This document shows, one piece after another, positions 8,658 to 15,057 of a stretch of 48,484 bases of DNA (position 1 is the first letter of the stretch; every line of letters starts with the position of its first letter). The notes under the pieces were generated by a model, which saw nothing but the letters and a program-made list of their open reading frames with translations, had not been told where the DNA came from and ran no database searches. A program made the translations under genes and the position numbers. The stretch is from an uncultured Oscillospiraceae bacterium (GTDB lineage: Bacteria; Bacillota; Clostridia; Oscillospirales; Oscillospiraceae): positions 1 to 48,484 of the forward strand of contig CAJUPW010000020.1 of NCBI GenBank assembly GCA_910588635.1, read 5' to 3'.

Positions 8658-9152
8658 TTATTGGCCCTTCTTCTCTAGGTCCCGATAGACGGTCAGGGAT
8701 TGGCAGTGGGGATCTCCCTCCAAAATGTTTTTCACGGGACAGAATTTCACGTTGGAGCTGTAGCCTTCCCGAATCGCGATGTCAATAAGACAGTAGATGT
8801 GGCCCACTTCGGCCCAATCCTTTTCCAGCCAGACGGTGGCAAAGGTACAGCTGTCGGTGACATTCATCTTCATGTCGTTCTCGTAGGTACGGTGAACGTC
8901 CCAACCCTCCGCCAGGGGAATGTCGTAGAACTGGTCCAGATTCTCCAGCGTCAGAGGCAGGCCGGCGGCCAAAACCTGCTCGGCGATCTTTTTGCCCCGG
9001 TCATGTCCAAACTCGACGATAGCCCGCTCAAAGGACTTTTTAGCCTCGTCGCCAAAATCCTCAATAACGGCCTTGGTCAGATAGTAATACATATTTGCCA
9101 TGTGGACGGACATATTGCGTACGGCCTCACCGATTGTCTTTACCTGTGCCAT
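8658..9152 (-). CDS. L-2-amino-thiazoline-4-carboxylic acid (ATC) hydrolase family protein
   Basis: A 164-aa protein without signal peptide. The pattern FGHDRGKKIAEQ, GLPLTLENL, C-x-FA-x-VW, HIYCLIDIAIREGY and the closing GDPHC matches my recollection of the ATC hydrolase family (Pfam ATC_hydrolase). The founding members, AtcB of Pseudomonas, open the thiazoline ring of L-ATC to give carbamoyl-cysteine on the way to L-cysteine. The family is wide in Clostridia and most members have no known substrate. The ribosome site AAGGAG lies 7 nt before the ATG, and the racemase begins 2 nt after the stop. A racemase, this hydrolase and an M20 amidohydrolase in a row mirror the three steps DL-ATC to L-ATC to N-carbamoyl-L-cysteine to cysteine. 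This is analogy, not proof. Confidence 0.75.
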   Translation of the reverse strand: MAQVKTIGEAVRNMSVHMANMYYYLTKAVIEDFGDEAKKSFERAIVEFGHDRGKKIAEQVLAAGLPLTLENLDQFYDIPLAEGWDVHRTYENDMKMNVTDSCTFATVWLEKDWAEVGHIYCLIDIAIREGYSSNVKFCPVKNILEGDPHCQSLTVYRDLEKKGQ

Positions 9153-9199
9153 AATAATACTCCTTTTCTATTTCTATTTTATTTTGTTTGTTCCAATAA

Positions 9200-10429
9200 T
9201 CAGATGACTTTGAGCAGCTTGAGCAGGTTGTATACGGTCACAGCCAGCAGTGCAGCGCAGCAAATGCCAAGGGCAATATTGTTTGCGGTGCTGGACTTGT
9301 ATTTCCCCATCTCCTTGCGGTTGACGATCATAATAATCAGGATTGCCAGCAGGGGGGCATTGATGACGGCGCAGACATTGGCGACTAGAAGAACTTGAGT
9401 GGGGGAGCTGGAACCAAAGATAAAGGCGGTCAGTGCGCCCAAAACCAGAATCGCCAGGGACAGGAGCTTTACATCCTTATCCTCCATCTTCGCCTCACGA
9501 CCGAAGCCAGCCAACAGCAGAGTGGCGCCCATCTGAGCACTGACCAACAGCGAGGAGGTAGAAGCCGCCAGCAAGCAGATGCCCAGCAGATATGGGGCAG
9601 CGCCGCCGACAATGGTCTGGAAAAGGCCGGTCAGGTCCCGGACCTCAGAGACCATGATGCCCTGGGGGTAGAGAATTTTGGCGGAGGTCAACAGAACCAG
9701 AATAACAATCAGCGCGATGGAGCCGGCACCAAGGATCACGTCCCAGAGGAGCGTGCCGTTGGTGATGTCTTCCTCTGCCCATTTTTTCTCCTTGCTCAGA
9801 TGTGTCCCGTACACTACACCGGAGATGGCAGCGCAAGAGCCGATAAAGGCCAGGGTAGTAAAGAGTGCGTTGGTGTCAGGCAGGTTGGGGACCAGACCCT
9901 TGGCCATCCCGGTGACAGAGGGGCCGCCCGCAAAGATCAGCGCGATCAAAAAGCCCAGAACCATAAGAAACACACAGACCTTCATACCCTTCTCTACCCG
10001 CTTATAGACGGACTTACCGAAGATAAAGACCACACAGACCAGCGACATAATCACGCCGCCGATTTTCCAATCCAGGCCAAACAGCAGATTAAGGGAGATT
10101 CCGGTGCCGGAGAAGTTGCCAACTTCATAAGCTACGCAGCCAAACGCGCATACAAACCCGGCAATGGCACACAATACCTTGCCGTAGTAAGCCTGGATGC
10201 AGTCAAGAACGGGCATTCCCAGGACCACCTGAGCGGTGTAAGCTGAACGCATGTAGATGCCGCGCATCAGCAAAGCCAGAATGACCATCCAGATCATGCC
10301 GTATTCATAGCGGGCACCCAGGATGGCGGAGGTAGTAATGGTACCGGTGCCCACTGCAGCGGCGGCCATAATGATGCCAGGGCCGGTTTTGGACAGGATT
10401 TCTTTTGCGGATATTTTCCCATTTGTCAT
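9200..10429 (-). CDS. NRAMP-family-like transporter lacking the metal-binding motif
   Basis: A 409-aa integral membrane protein with about 11 hydrophobic segments. Fold and spacing follow the NRAMP (SLC11) branch of the APC superfamily: GPGIIMAAAAVGTGT in TM1, YEVGNFSGTGISLNLLFGL in TM3-4, the VEKGMKV helix and GMAKGLVPNLP loop. Classical NRAMP metal transporters have D-P-G-N in TM1 and A/M-P-H in TM6. Here the TM1 site reads G-T-G-T and TM6 reads ISGVVYGTHL, so the usual Asp, Asn and Met ligands are absent. It is probably not a manganese/iron importer and may take up the operon's organic substrate. The ATG at 10429 has GGGAGGG 7 nt upstream; 34 bp separate it from the M28-type gene. Confidence 0.72.
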   Translation of the reverse strand: MTNGKISAKEILSKTGPGIIMAAAAVGTGTITTSAILGARYEYGMIWMVILALLMRGIYMRSAYTAQVVLGMPVLDCIQAYYGKVLCAIAGFVCAFGCVAYEVGNFSGTGISLNLLFGLDWKIGGVIMSLVCVVFIFGKSVYKRVEKGMKVCVFLMVLGFLIALIFAGGPSVTGMAKGLVPNLPDTNALFTTLAFIGSCAAISGVVYGTHLSKEKKWAEEDITNGTLLWDVILGAGSIALIVILVLLTSAKILYPQGIMVSEVRDLTGLFQTIVGGAAPYLLGICLLAASTSSLLVSAQMGATLLLAGFGREAKMEDKDVKLLSLAILVLGALTAFIFGSSSPTQVLLVANVCAVINAPLLAILIIMIVNRKEMGKYKSSTANNIALGICCAALLAVTVYNLLKLLKVI

Positions 10430-10463
10430 TGTGTAACCCTCCCTAAATTATAATGGTCAGTTC

Positions 10464-12191
10464 TTACATTGTGCCCAGTAGCTGTTGATACAAAGAGGCA
10501 AGATGAATAATTTGATAGAGCGCATCGTTGATCCTATTTTTGTTTTTAACCAGCTGGGTTTGGAGCAGGCCATACTTCAAAGAGTCCGGAGCCAGTCCGT
10601 CCAGCCGTTCCAAGTCGGCAAAGAGGGGGATCGGATAAGAAAGTTTGGTGTAGCCGTAGCTGTCCTGGCTGTATTTGTCGGCGTATGTCATGGTGATATG
10701 GGTGATGTTCCGGGACACTGATTTGACAAAGTCATTATAGAGGTCAACGGCCGGTCCGGTGTACCGCTCCTTTTGGGCTTGAATCTGATTCACCAAAGTC
10801 TCTGCCTGCGTGAGATTCTCCAGCAAATCTGAAAAGTCCATGTGGCGTTGATATGCTTGGGCAATCGTTTCTGCCTTGGCATGAAATTGCCTAAGCTTTT
10901 CCCTGAAATCGTATGGGAGCACTTCCTCTGTCGCCAGGCTGTAGAGGACCTGGAGGGTAGCCCTTGTATCTGCCACGAGGATATCCGGGTCGCATTTATC
11001 CAAGCCATCCTCTTTGGTGTGGTTCCACCAGCCCAGAGTTGCACCATGGGCGTGATCCATGTACTCCTTCGTGAAAGACATGCGCTGGGTGACGGAGGGA
11101 ATACCGATGCCCATGAAGCTCTGGTCCCCTATCTTTTTCAGGGACATGGCCCGCAGTTCCCGGCCGGACAGGACGCTTTGGGCGCTGCGCTTTGCCAACC
11201 CTAGCAGCTCCTCCGACGCCTTGATCTCGAACAGTTCGGTCTCTCCCACGCCGGTGGAGTCGATGTGCATGTAGCTTACGCACTTCTTATTCAGCAGATC
11301 CCAGTAGTTGTCCACAAACCAGGTGGAGCCCGCTGCCTCTGCGATCTCATGTCCATTCCAGAAGACGAAGTATATGTCCCGGTTCAGCTTCTGACGGTGG
11401 GCACTGAGGATGCGGCAGATTTCCAGCGCAGTGGCGTTTCCCGTCGCGTTGCAGGTGACCCCGGGGCACCAGGCGTCCAGATGAGAGCACACCAGGAGAA
11501 ACTCATCGCTGGTTCCGTTGCCCCGCAGGATGCCGGTGGGCTGATGAACCTTGCCCCAGGTGCGGTCCGCCAGGGCGGTCACCCGGAGCTTTACCTGCCG
11601 GCCTGCCAGACACCACTCCTTCAGCTTCAGCCCCGCACCGCGAGTAATGCCAACGCCGATCAGGTCAGGGATACTGCCGAAGTTGCTCTCGGTTGGATTG
11701 CCCCAGACCGCCTTCAGGCCCCGGTAGCAAATTACCTCCTCATCGTTGCCCCAGTTCATGCACAGAATACCTGCTGCACCCATCTCACATGCGATCCGGG
11801 CCTTCTCCGGCACAGGAGGCGCATAGGATACCTCTACCAGAACCATCTTTCCAGCCACGTCCAGATCCCGGTAGGAGTCGTAGGAACCGTCCCCTACGTA
11901 GACCAGCTCCAGAACCTCGCCCTCCGGTTTTGTTGCCCTGATGTGGGCGCAGGGTAGGCTGTCCAGCTCCAGCGCTTCCGGCTCCAGCACCTGTACCCTG
12001 GAGGACATGGGGGTGCTGTTATAAGTGTAAAATTCCTGATTTTTTACCTCTAATCCATATTCTTCCATTCGGCGGGCTACGTAGCGGGAGGCCGCCGCTT
12101 CGCAGGAGCTCCCTGCCAGCCGGTAGGGGAAGTGCTCGGTCATATAGCGGATGGTCTCCATCATCTCATGTTTGCTTACTTCATCCAACAT
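10464..12191 (-). CDS. M28-family peptidase-like protein with altered metal ligands
   Basis: A 575-aa protein without signal peptide. It has an inserted PA-like domain (about 95-215), then an M28 aminopeptidase core, then a helical C-terminus of about 170 aa. M28 enzymes bind two zincs through H, D, E, D/E and H. Seen here: first ligand in CSHLDAW; the bridging-Asp motif (normally G-x-x-D-N-x-S-G) reads GVTCNATGNA with Cys in place of Asp; the catalytic E-E pair reads GHEIAEAAGS, with His before the retained Glu; YMHID keeps the Asp; and WNHTKED keeps the last His. This may be an enzyme with altered metal use, or a binding protein. It is first in the operon, behind its own promoter at 12263-12290. 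The start at 12191 has only a distant AAAGGGG. Confidence 0.75.
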   Translation of the reverse strand: MLDEVSKHEMMETIRYMTEHFPYRLAGSSCEAAASRYVARRMEEYGLEVKNQEFYTYNSTPMSSRVQVLEPEALELDSLPCAHIRATKPEGEVLELVYVGDGSYDSYRDLDVAGKMVLVEVSYAPPVPEKARIACEMGAAGILCMNWGNDEEVICYRGLKAVWGNPTESNFGSIPDLIGVGITRGAGLKLKEWCLAGRQVKLRVTALADRTWGKVHQPTGILRGNGTSDEFLLVCSHLDAWCPGVTCNATGNATALEICRILSAHRQKLNRDIYFVFWNGHEIAEAAGSTWFVDNYWDLLNKKCVSYMHIDSTGVGETELFEIKASEELLGLAKRSAQSVLSGRELRAMSLKKIGDQSFMGIGIPSVTQRMSFTKEYMDHAHGATLGWWNHTKEDGLDKCDPDILVADTRATLQVLYSLATEEVLPYDFREKLRQFHAKAETIAQAYQRHMDFSDLLENLTQAETLVNQIQAQKERYTGPAVDLYNDFVKSVSRNITHITMTYADKYSQDSYGYTKLSYPIPLFADLERLDGLAPDSLKYGLLQTQLVKNKNRINDALYQIIHLASLYQQLLGTM

Positions 12192-12220
12192 ACGGATTTG
12201 TCACCCCTTTATCTTATCCT

Positions 12221-12245
12221 CTTGGTCACTTATTTACTTGGTCAC
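12221..12245. promoter_or_regulatory. Direct-repeat operator candidate (two CTTGGTCAC boxes)
   Basis: CTTGGTCAC occurs at 12221-12229 and 12237-12245 (16-bp period), with a weaker third box ATTTGTCAC at 12196-12204. They lie just downstream of the predicted transcript start of the leftward operon, where a bound regulator would block it. The adjacent GntR protein is the obvious candidate, although GntR sites are usually palindromes. Confidence 0.45.
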
Positions 12246-12262
12246 CCATTCCGGATAACTTA

Positions 12263-12290
12263 ATTATACGGAAAAACCGCCAAAAGTCAA
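12263..12290 (-). promoter_or_regulatory. Promoter of the leftward catabolic operon
   Basis: On the minus strand: TTGACT (12290-12285), 16-bp spacer, TATAAT (12268-12263). It lies within the gntR terminator region, so the M28-to-nitroreductase genes can be expressed independently of gntR. Confidence 0.72.
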
Positions 12291-12310
12291 GAAAAACTTT
12301 TGACGGTTTT
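12272..12310 (-). terminator. Terminator after gntR
   Basis: Arms 12297-12310 and 12273-12286 form a 14-bp stem in minus-strand RNA (one G-U pair), ending in five U residues, 6 bp after the gntR stop. The -35 of the next promoter lies in this hairpin. Confidence 0.75.
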
Positions 12311-12316
12311 CGTTCG

Positions 12317-13018
12317 TTATTGACGAAGCATATCCAGTGTGGTCTGAATATGTTCAAACATCGCTTGTTGGGCCACCTTTTCGTCCCGTGCCAGCAGGGC
12401 GTTCAGAATGGTCCTGTGCTGTTCTTTTTCGATTTCCGCCTGGTGCATACCCATCAGAGTGTGGGAGGTGGTGTGCATCATCTCCAGCACGGAGGAGAGC
12501 ACGATTTCCAGGGTCTGCTCCATAAAGACGCTGCCAGTTTTTCTGGCATACATGCGGTGCATTTCAAACTCGCCCTCGGTGTTGTCGTTGTCGGAAAAAC
12601 GCCGCAGCATAGTTGCGTAGGCCCGTTCCAGCTCCTGCAGGTCCTGGTCGGAGGCGTTGCGAACGATCAGCTCCATGGCCTTGACCTCCAGCACCTGGCG
12701 GACCTCATACGCCTCGAACAGGGAGCACCGTTCCAGGTTCCGGGACATCTGATCCACCTGTGTCAGCCCACTCTGGTTCTGGGGAATCACCCGCAGGAAC
12801 CGGCCCTTTCCCTGCCGGGAAATAATAATCCCCCGCTGCTCCAGCACGTGGAACGCCTCCCGCAGGACGTTCCGGCTGACGCCTATCTGCTCGATCAGCT
12901 CGCGCTCCGGGGGGAGCTGGTCTCCGGGCTTAATTTCCTGCTCGTCTATGATTTGATAGAGCGCGTTTACGACCTCCTGGTACAGTAGCGGCCGGTTGAT
13001 GCGATATTGCAGTGCCAT
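12317..13018 (-). CDS. GntR family transcriptional regulator, FadR/FCD subfamily
   Basis: A 233-aa repressor-type regulator. Residues 8-75 form the GntR winged helix (LYQEVVNALYQIID, PGDQLPPERELIEQIGVSRNVLREAFHVLEQRGII), and residues 95-230 the all-helical FCD ligand domain (SLFEAYEVRQVLEVKAMELIVRNAS). The FCD metal-binding pattern seems partial: FEMHRM and the later His residues in EQHRTIL and MFEHIQT are seen. FCD regulators usually sense carboxylates, sugar acids or amino acids, which fits a local operon for a carboxylated compound. It is the first gene of the leftward block and is followed by its own terminator. The ATG at 13018 has AGGGGGA about 11 nt upstream. Confidence 0.9.
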   Translation of the reverse strand: MALQYRINRPLLYQEVVNALYQIIDEQEIKPGDQLPPERELIEQIGVSRNVLREAFHVLEQRGIIISRQGKGRFLRVIPQNQSGLTQVDQMSRNLERCSLFEAYEVRQVLEVKAMELIVRNASDQDLQELERAYATMLRRFSDNDNTEGEFEMHRMYARKTGSVFMEQTLEIVLSSVLEMMHTTSHTLMGMHQAEIEKEQHRTILNALLARDEKVAQQAMFEHIQTTLDMLRQ

Positions 13019-13054
13019 AACAATATTTTCCCCCTAAATTCTTGCAGCATCCAG

Positions 13055-13081
13055 TTTATACAAGTTTTATACAAAAGTCAA
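13055..13081 (-). promoter_or_regulatory. gntR promoter with two direct repeats
   Basis: On the minus strand TTGACT (13081-13076), 15-bp spacer, TATAAA (13060-13055). TTTATACAA occurs at 13055-13063 and 13066-13074, an 11-bp period placing both on the same face of the helix, over the -10 and spacer; this suggests autoregulation. No gene is seen between 13019 and 13151. Confidence 0.55.
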
Positions 13082-13151
13082 GGGAACAGCGGAGAAAAGA
13101 ATGATTTCTTGCATATTCGCAGCCGCGCTGTATTTTTGAGGCTGGACAAAT

Positions 13152-13173
13152 GAAAAAAGGGCGCACTGCGCCC
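13152..13173 (-). terminator. Terminator of the ymfF-ymfH-lgt-folD transcript
   Basis: Minus-strand stem GGGCGC/GCGCCC (13173-13168 with 13064+100-13159, i.e. 13164-13159) with a 3-nt loop and six U residues. It now lies about 80 bp beyond folD because an IS end separates them. Confidence 0.7.
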
Positions 13174-13237
13174 TCAGCTTGTCGAAAAATGGCCTGTCTG
13201 GCTTCATAACCAGACAGGCCGCAAAGTTAATGAGGGA
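13174..13237. repeat. Solo IS end, copy of the left 64 bp of the 5801-6240 element
   Basis: Matches 5801-5864 at about 60 of 64 positions, including a 14/15 match to the inverted repeat and an internal 9-bp palindrome (CCTGTCTGG ... CCAGACAGG). No opposite end is seen nearby. It abuts a terminator hairpin, as the 440-bp copy does, and lies just beyond the right edge of the AT-richer accessory block. Confidence 0.8.
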
Positions 13238-13254
13238 GCGTTTTTATGTCTGTT

Positions 13255-14097
13255 CTATTTTCCGTGGCGCAAGGCAGCGGTGAGGGTGTTCTCCATCAGG
13301 ACGGCACGGGTCACAGGGCCCACTCCGCCGGGTACAGGGGTGATGTAAGACGCTTTTTGGGCCACGGCGGCGTAGTCCACGTCGCCGCACAGCTTGCCGG
13401 CCTCATCCCGGTTGACGGCCACGTCGATGACCACCGCCCCCTCCTTCACCATCTCGGCGGTAATCAGGCCGGTGCAGCCCGCCGCCGAAATGAGGATATC
13501 CCCCCGGCGGCACTCGGCCGCCAGGTCGGGGGTCTTGGTATGGCAGACGGTGACGGTGCAGTCGTGGCGCAGCAGCAGCATGGCCTGGGGCTTACCCACA
13601 ATGTTGGACCGGCCCACCATGGTGCAGTTTTTCCCGGCCGGGTCGATATCGTACTCCGCCAGCAGCCGCATCACCCCAGCGGGAGTACAGGGCCAGAAGC
13701 AATCCACCCCCAGAGTAAGGTCCCCCACGTTGGAGGGGTGGACGCAATCCACATCCTTGTCCGGCCGGATGGCCAGCTGGACAGCCCGGTCGTCCAGATG
13801 CTCAGGCAGAGGGAACTGGATGAGAATGCCGTCGATACCCTCCCGCTCGTTGAGAAAGTCGATGACATCCAGCAGCTCCTTCTGAGGCACGTCCTCGGGC
13901 AGGCGGTAGGTCTCGTAGTAGATGCCGCACTGCTGGCAGTCCTTCCGTTTGCCCGCCTCGTACACCTGGGCGGCGGGGTTCTCCCCCACCAGCACCATAG
14001 CCATCCCCGGCTTGCGCTCCATCTGCTCCACCCGGAGCCGCACCTGCTCCTTGATTTTGGCCGCCAAGGCCTTTCCGTCCATTACAGTGGCCGCCAT
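13255..14097 (-). CDS. folD: Bifunctional methylenetetrahydrofolate dehydrogenase/cyclohydrolase FolD
   Basis: A 280-aa cytosolic enzyme that interconverts 5,10-methylene-THF, methenyl-THF and 10-formyl-THF with NADP. Seen: VYEAGKRKDC with the catalytic Lys (about 54), DGILIQFPLPEHL (about 95), KDVDCVHPSNVG, the nucleotide-binding GRSNIVGKP (about 162), and the C-terminal signature PVPGGVGPVTRAVLM. The substrate-site segment (V-Y-E-A-G-K) differs from the usual Y-V-x-x-K spelling but keeps Lys at the same place. The ATG at 14097 lies 3 nt after the lgt stop, with GGGGGAG upstream. It is the last gene of the ymfF-ymfH-lgt-folD operon. Confidence 0.97.
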   Translation of the reverse strand: MAATVMDGKALAAKIKEQVRLRVEQMERKPGMAMVLVGENPAAQVYEAGKRKDCQQCGIYYETYRLPEDVPQKELLDVIDFLNEREGIDGILIQFPLPEHLDDRAVQLAIRPDKDVDCVHPSNVGDLTLGVDCFWPCTPAGVMRLLAEYDIDPAGKNCTMVGRSNIVGKPQAMLLLRHDCTVTVCHTKTPDLAAECRRGDILISAAGCTGLITAEMVKEGAVVIDVAVNRDEAGKLCGDVDYAAVAQKASYITPVPGGVGPVTRAVLMENTLTAALRHGK

Positions 14098-14100
14098 GGC

Positions 14101-15057
14101 TCACTCCCCCTTATCGGTCTCTCTTTCCGCCGTCCGGGCGGCCAGCCGCTCCACAAAGAGCTCCGGCCTCCCGCCGCGGTATTTCCAAAACGCCCAGGCC
14201 ATCGCCGCCCCGGCGGCGGCGCAGACCACCGCCGACAGCAGCTGGGATACCCGGATAGGTGCGCCGAACAGCTCCCAGCCGAACAGGTACAGGCTGTCGG
14301 TGCGCAGGCCCTCGATCCACGTCCGGCCCAGGCCATACCAGAAGAAGTAGAACAGGAAGCATTCCCCGTCAAACCGCCGCTTTTTCCCGATCAGATAGAC
14401 CGCAATCAGCCCTACAAAATTCCAGGCGGACTCGTAGAAGAAGGTAGGATGTACCCCCAGCGTCCCGCTGAGGATGGCCTCATAGCCCGCCTGATCCACA
14501 TAGCCGTCCCGCAGCATCTCCGCCGCGATGGAGCTCCCGCACATCCGCCAGGGCAGTCCGGTGGCGGAGCCGTAGGCCTCTACGTTCATGAAGTTCCCCC
14601 ACCGGCCGACGAGCTGGCCGATGAACAGGCCGTGGACGCCCAGGTCGGCGTAAGCCAGAAAGCTGAGCTTCCGCCTCCGGCAGAAAATCAGCAGTACGAT
14701 AGCCGACGAGATAATCGCACCATAGATAGCCAATCCCCCGTCGCTGTAGCTGAATATGGCCCTCCAGTCCAGGGAGCCGTCCGCCCGGCGGTAGATATCC
14801 AGATTGAACACCACATAGTATACCCGGACGGCCACCAGGGCGGCGGGAACGGCAAAGAGCATCATGTCGATGATGTTGTCCTCGGTAATGCCGAACTGCC
14901 TGCCCCAGCGGATACACAGAAACACCGCCAGAACAAGCCCCGCCGTGATGATGACCCCGTACCAGTAGACCGGCCGGCCGAGGACCGGGATGGTAAAGGC
15001 CACCCGGTTTAGGGTAAATTCCAGTCCCAGGCCGGGGAAGGATATTGTTTTAATCAC
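14101..15057 (-). CDS. lgt: Prolipoprotein diacylglyceryl transferase
   Basis: A 318-aa multi-pass membrane enzyme that moves diacylglyceryl from phosphatidylglycerol to the lipobox Cys, the first step in lipoprotein maturation. About seven hydrophobic segments are visible. The Lgt signature GQLVGRWGNFMNVEAYG (about 147-163) with its essential Arg is intact, as are the YGVIITAG and HPTFFYES segments. The C-terminus has a charged extension of about 30 residues. It starts with GTG at 15057, overlapping the ymfH stop as GTGA, so translation is coupled. Confidence 0.97.
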   Translation of the reverse strand: MIKTISFPGLGLEFTLNRVAFTIPVLGRPVYWYGVIITAGLVLAVFLCIRWGRQFGITEDNIIDMMLFAVPAALVAVRVYYVVFNLDIYRRADGSLDWRAIFSYSDGGLAIYGAIISSAIVLLIFCRRRKLSFLAYADLGVHGLFIGQLVGRWGNFMNVEAYGSATGLPWRMCGSSIAAEMLRDGYVDQAGYEAILSGTLGVHPTFFYESAWNFVGLIAVYLIGKKRRFDGECFLFYFFWYGLGRTWIEGLRTDSLYLFGWELFGAPIRVSQLLSAVVCAAAGAAMAWAFWKYRGGRPELFVERLAARTAERETDKGE

